A stretch of DNA of 64,000 nucleotides from a bacterium (lineage in GTDB: Bacteria; Zhuqueibacterota; QNDG01; JAFGCO01): contig JAFGGN010000035.1 of the NCBI GenBank assembly GCA_016930535.1, positions 1 to 64,000 of the forward strand, written 5' to 3'. Under the pieces are notes generated by a model. The model had not been told where the DNA came from and did not search any database. It saw only the letters and a list, made by a program, of their open reading frames with translations. Positions within the stretch are counted from its first letter, which is position 1, and each line of letters starts with the position of its first letter. Positions 63,173 to 64,000 of the stretch are shown here, in pieces. The position numbers were made by a program, and so were the translations under genes.

Positions 63173-63306
63173 ATGAACGAACGGCCGGAATACTTGATTT
63201 AGCATTTGATCCGACGCCAGAGCCGGATATCAGCGTTTGGAGCATCTTTATATCATCCATTCTGTATCAAAATCCATTCTATGTCTTCATGAGATGACGC
63301 AGCTTG

Positions 63307-64000
63307 CTATTCCACCCTCGTCCCAAAGTTCAACCGACTTTTGTTGGTCAGCATCGGAAAAGACGGAACCGTCTCCGGGTAGGGTACGTTCCGGTTCAGG
63401 GCGACCATATCGATGCGTGTCAGTCTGATACTTTCGAATACCGGCATGTTGATGCGGATCCTATCACTGTATTGAACAAACAGACTGTCGGTATAGGGAT
63501 TCAGATAATCGTCGAGAATGCGTTCGATATCCGCTGGCGATGCGTTGGCGGAGGGCATGGCCGTGTTCCGGGATTGTAAGTACATGTACTGCTGATATTT
63601 GGCCATCAGCGCGTCCTGCCACATATGTTCATATGCCTGAACGGACGGCAGCCGGTCGATCCCCTTGGCATAGGCCTCCCGGTTGATGATTTGATCCCGC
63701 ATCAGATCTGCGACCGCAAATTTGAACTGTTCCGGGAATTCGCTTTCACTGAACTTGCTTTTCCGGAAAACAAGGGGGTGCGATGCGTATATCTCCAGGA
63801 AATCTGCCACGGTCCAGGTCTTGCCGTCAAAGGTAAAAAAAGGCCCGCCCTCGAATTCCTGTTTGTTCATTTCCCTTCTGACTGAATCGATCACGGCCTG
63901 CTGCATCTCCGGCAATTTGTTCTGATTCATGAAAGGCAGGGCATTCGGACGGGGCCGCATCACCATGGGCCTGAACAGCGCCGCCATTTTACCGAACATG
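63307..64000 (-). CDS. SurA/PpiC-like protein, C-terminal part (runs off the window)
   Basis: At least 230 residues; the frame may continue beyond base 64000, so the N-terminus is unknown. The helical segment with F-D-G-K-T-W-T-V-A-D-F-L-E-I-Y followed by L-M-R-D-Q-I-I-N-R-E-A-Y-A-K-G-I-D resembles the N/C-terminal chaperone helices of SurA/PpiC-type peptidyl-prolyl isomerases, which help outer-membrane and secreted proteins fold. The C-terminal ~70 residues (L-N-P-Y-T-D-S-L-F...) look like the swapped final strands. No parvulin catalytic core is visible in this portion. Assignment is tentative. Confidence 0.4.
   Translation of the reverse strand, partial: MFGKMAALFRPMVMRPRPNALPFMNQNKLPEMQQAVIDSVRREMNKQEFEGGPFFTFDGKTWTVADFLEIYASHPLVFRKSKFSESEFPEQFKFAVADLMRDQIINREAYAKGIDRLPSVQAYEHMWQDALMAKYQQYMYLQSRNTAMPSANASPADIERILDDYLNPYTDSLFVQYSDRIRINMPVFESIRLTRIDMVALNRNVPYPETVPSFPMLTNKSRLNFGTRVE

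Noticed and set aside
1..64000. tRNA, rRNA, transposase or prophage genes
   Set aside because: I looked for cloverleaf-like segments, DDE or integrase motifs and phage genes and saw none; a covariance-model scan would be needed to exclude small RNAs.

Overview
This window comes from a Gram-negative bacterium of the Fibrobacteres-Chlorobi-Bacteroidetes (FCB) wider group. A KSB1-, Calditrichota- or Marinimicrobia-like lineage fits best, but I cannot name it. Fourteen secreted proteins end in the same roughly 80-residue FlgD/type IX secretion (T9SS) sorting domain (N-Y-P-N-P-F-N-P followed by a Lys-rich C-terminus). A PorV/PorQ-like T9SS outer-membrane protein and two large TonB-dependent receptors are also present. 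Most genes are devoted to plant or algal polysaccharide breakdown and to a large cell-surface assembly.

Layout. 1-3.6 kb: accessory, AT-rich stretch with the tail of a type I restriction HsdR, a truncated GIY-YIG nuclease, a PD-(D/E)XK-like protein, an AT-rich membrane protein and a lipoprotein, plus two copies of an approximately 175-bp dispersed repeat. 3.6-4.2 kb: zinc-ribbon/membrane protein pair. 4.5-10.5 kb (minus strand): operon of two PL1 pectate lyases and a GH31 alpha-glycosidase. 10.7-14.2 kb: a BNR/CBM9 secreted protein and a convergent unknown secreted protein. 14.5-30.6 kb (minus strand): one tightly packed eight-gene operon, in transcription order DUF4956 membrane protein, HlyD fused to a DUF3616-like propeller, TolC, VTC-domain protein, triple lamin-tail protein, CotH/lamin-tail/beta-helix protein, FG-GAP protein, CotH/lamin-tail protein. 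30.9-44.3 kb: carbohydrate locus with GH2, TonB receptor, beta-helix protein, GH2 and GH30. 44.4-51.7 kb (minus strand): a second CotH protein, a PD40/TPR protein with a CxxCH motif, and a membrane-anchored winged-helix regulator. 51.9-59.4 kb (minus strand): TonB receptor, 1135-residue secreted protein and PorV-like protein, closed by a strong terminator. 59.7-63 kb: LamG-type protein and GH10 xylanase sharing an upstream promoter block. 63.3 kb to the end: part of a SurA/PpiC-like protein.

How the parts may work together. PL1, GH2, GH30, GH31 and GH10 enzymes would be sent out by T9SS to attack pectin, galactan and xylan, and the TonB receptors would import products. No SusD partner is visible. 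The wHTH regulator may control the GH2/TonB divergent region and itself: tandem AACCGTT-type repeats with a 10-11-bp period lie upstream of both. The eight-gene operon is the best candidate for an undescribed system. It has an adaptor (HlyD) and an outer-membrane channel (TolC) but no ABC or MFS pump, with DUF4956 and VTC in the place where a pump would be expected, and it feeds into CotH-kinase-like and lamin-tail surface proteins. No tRNA, rRNA, CRISPR or transposase was found.
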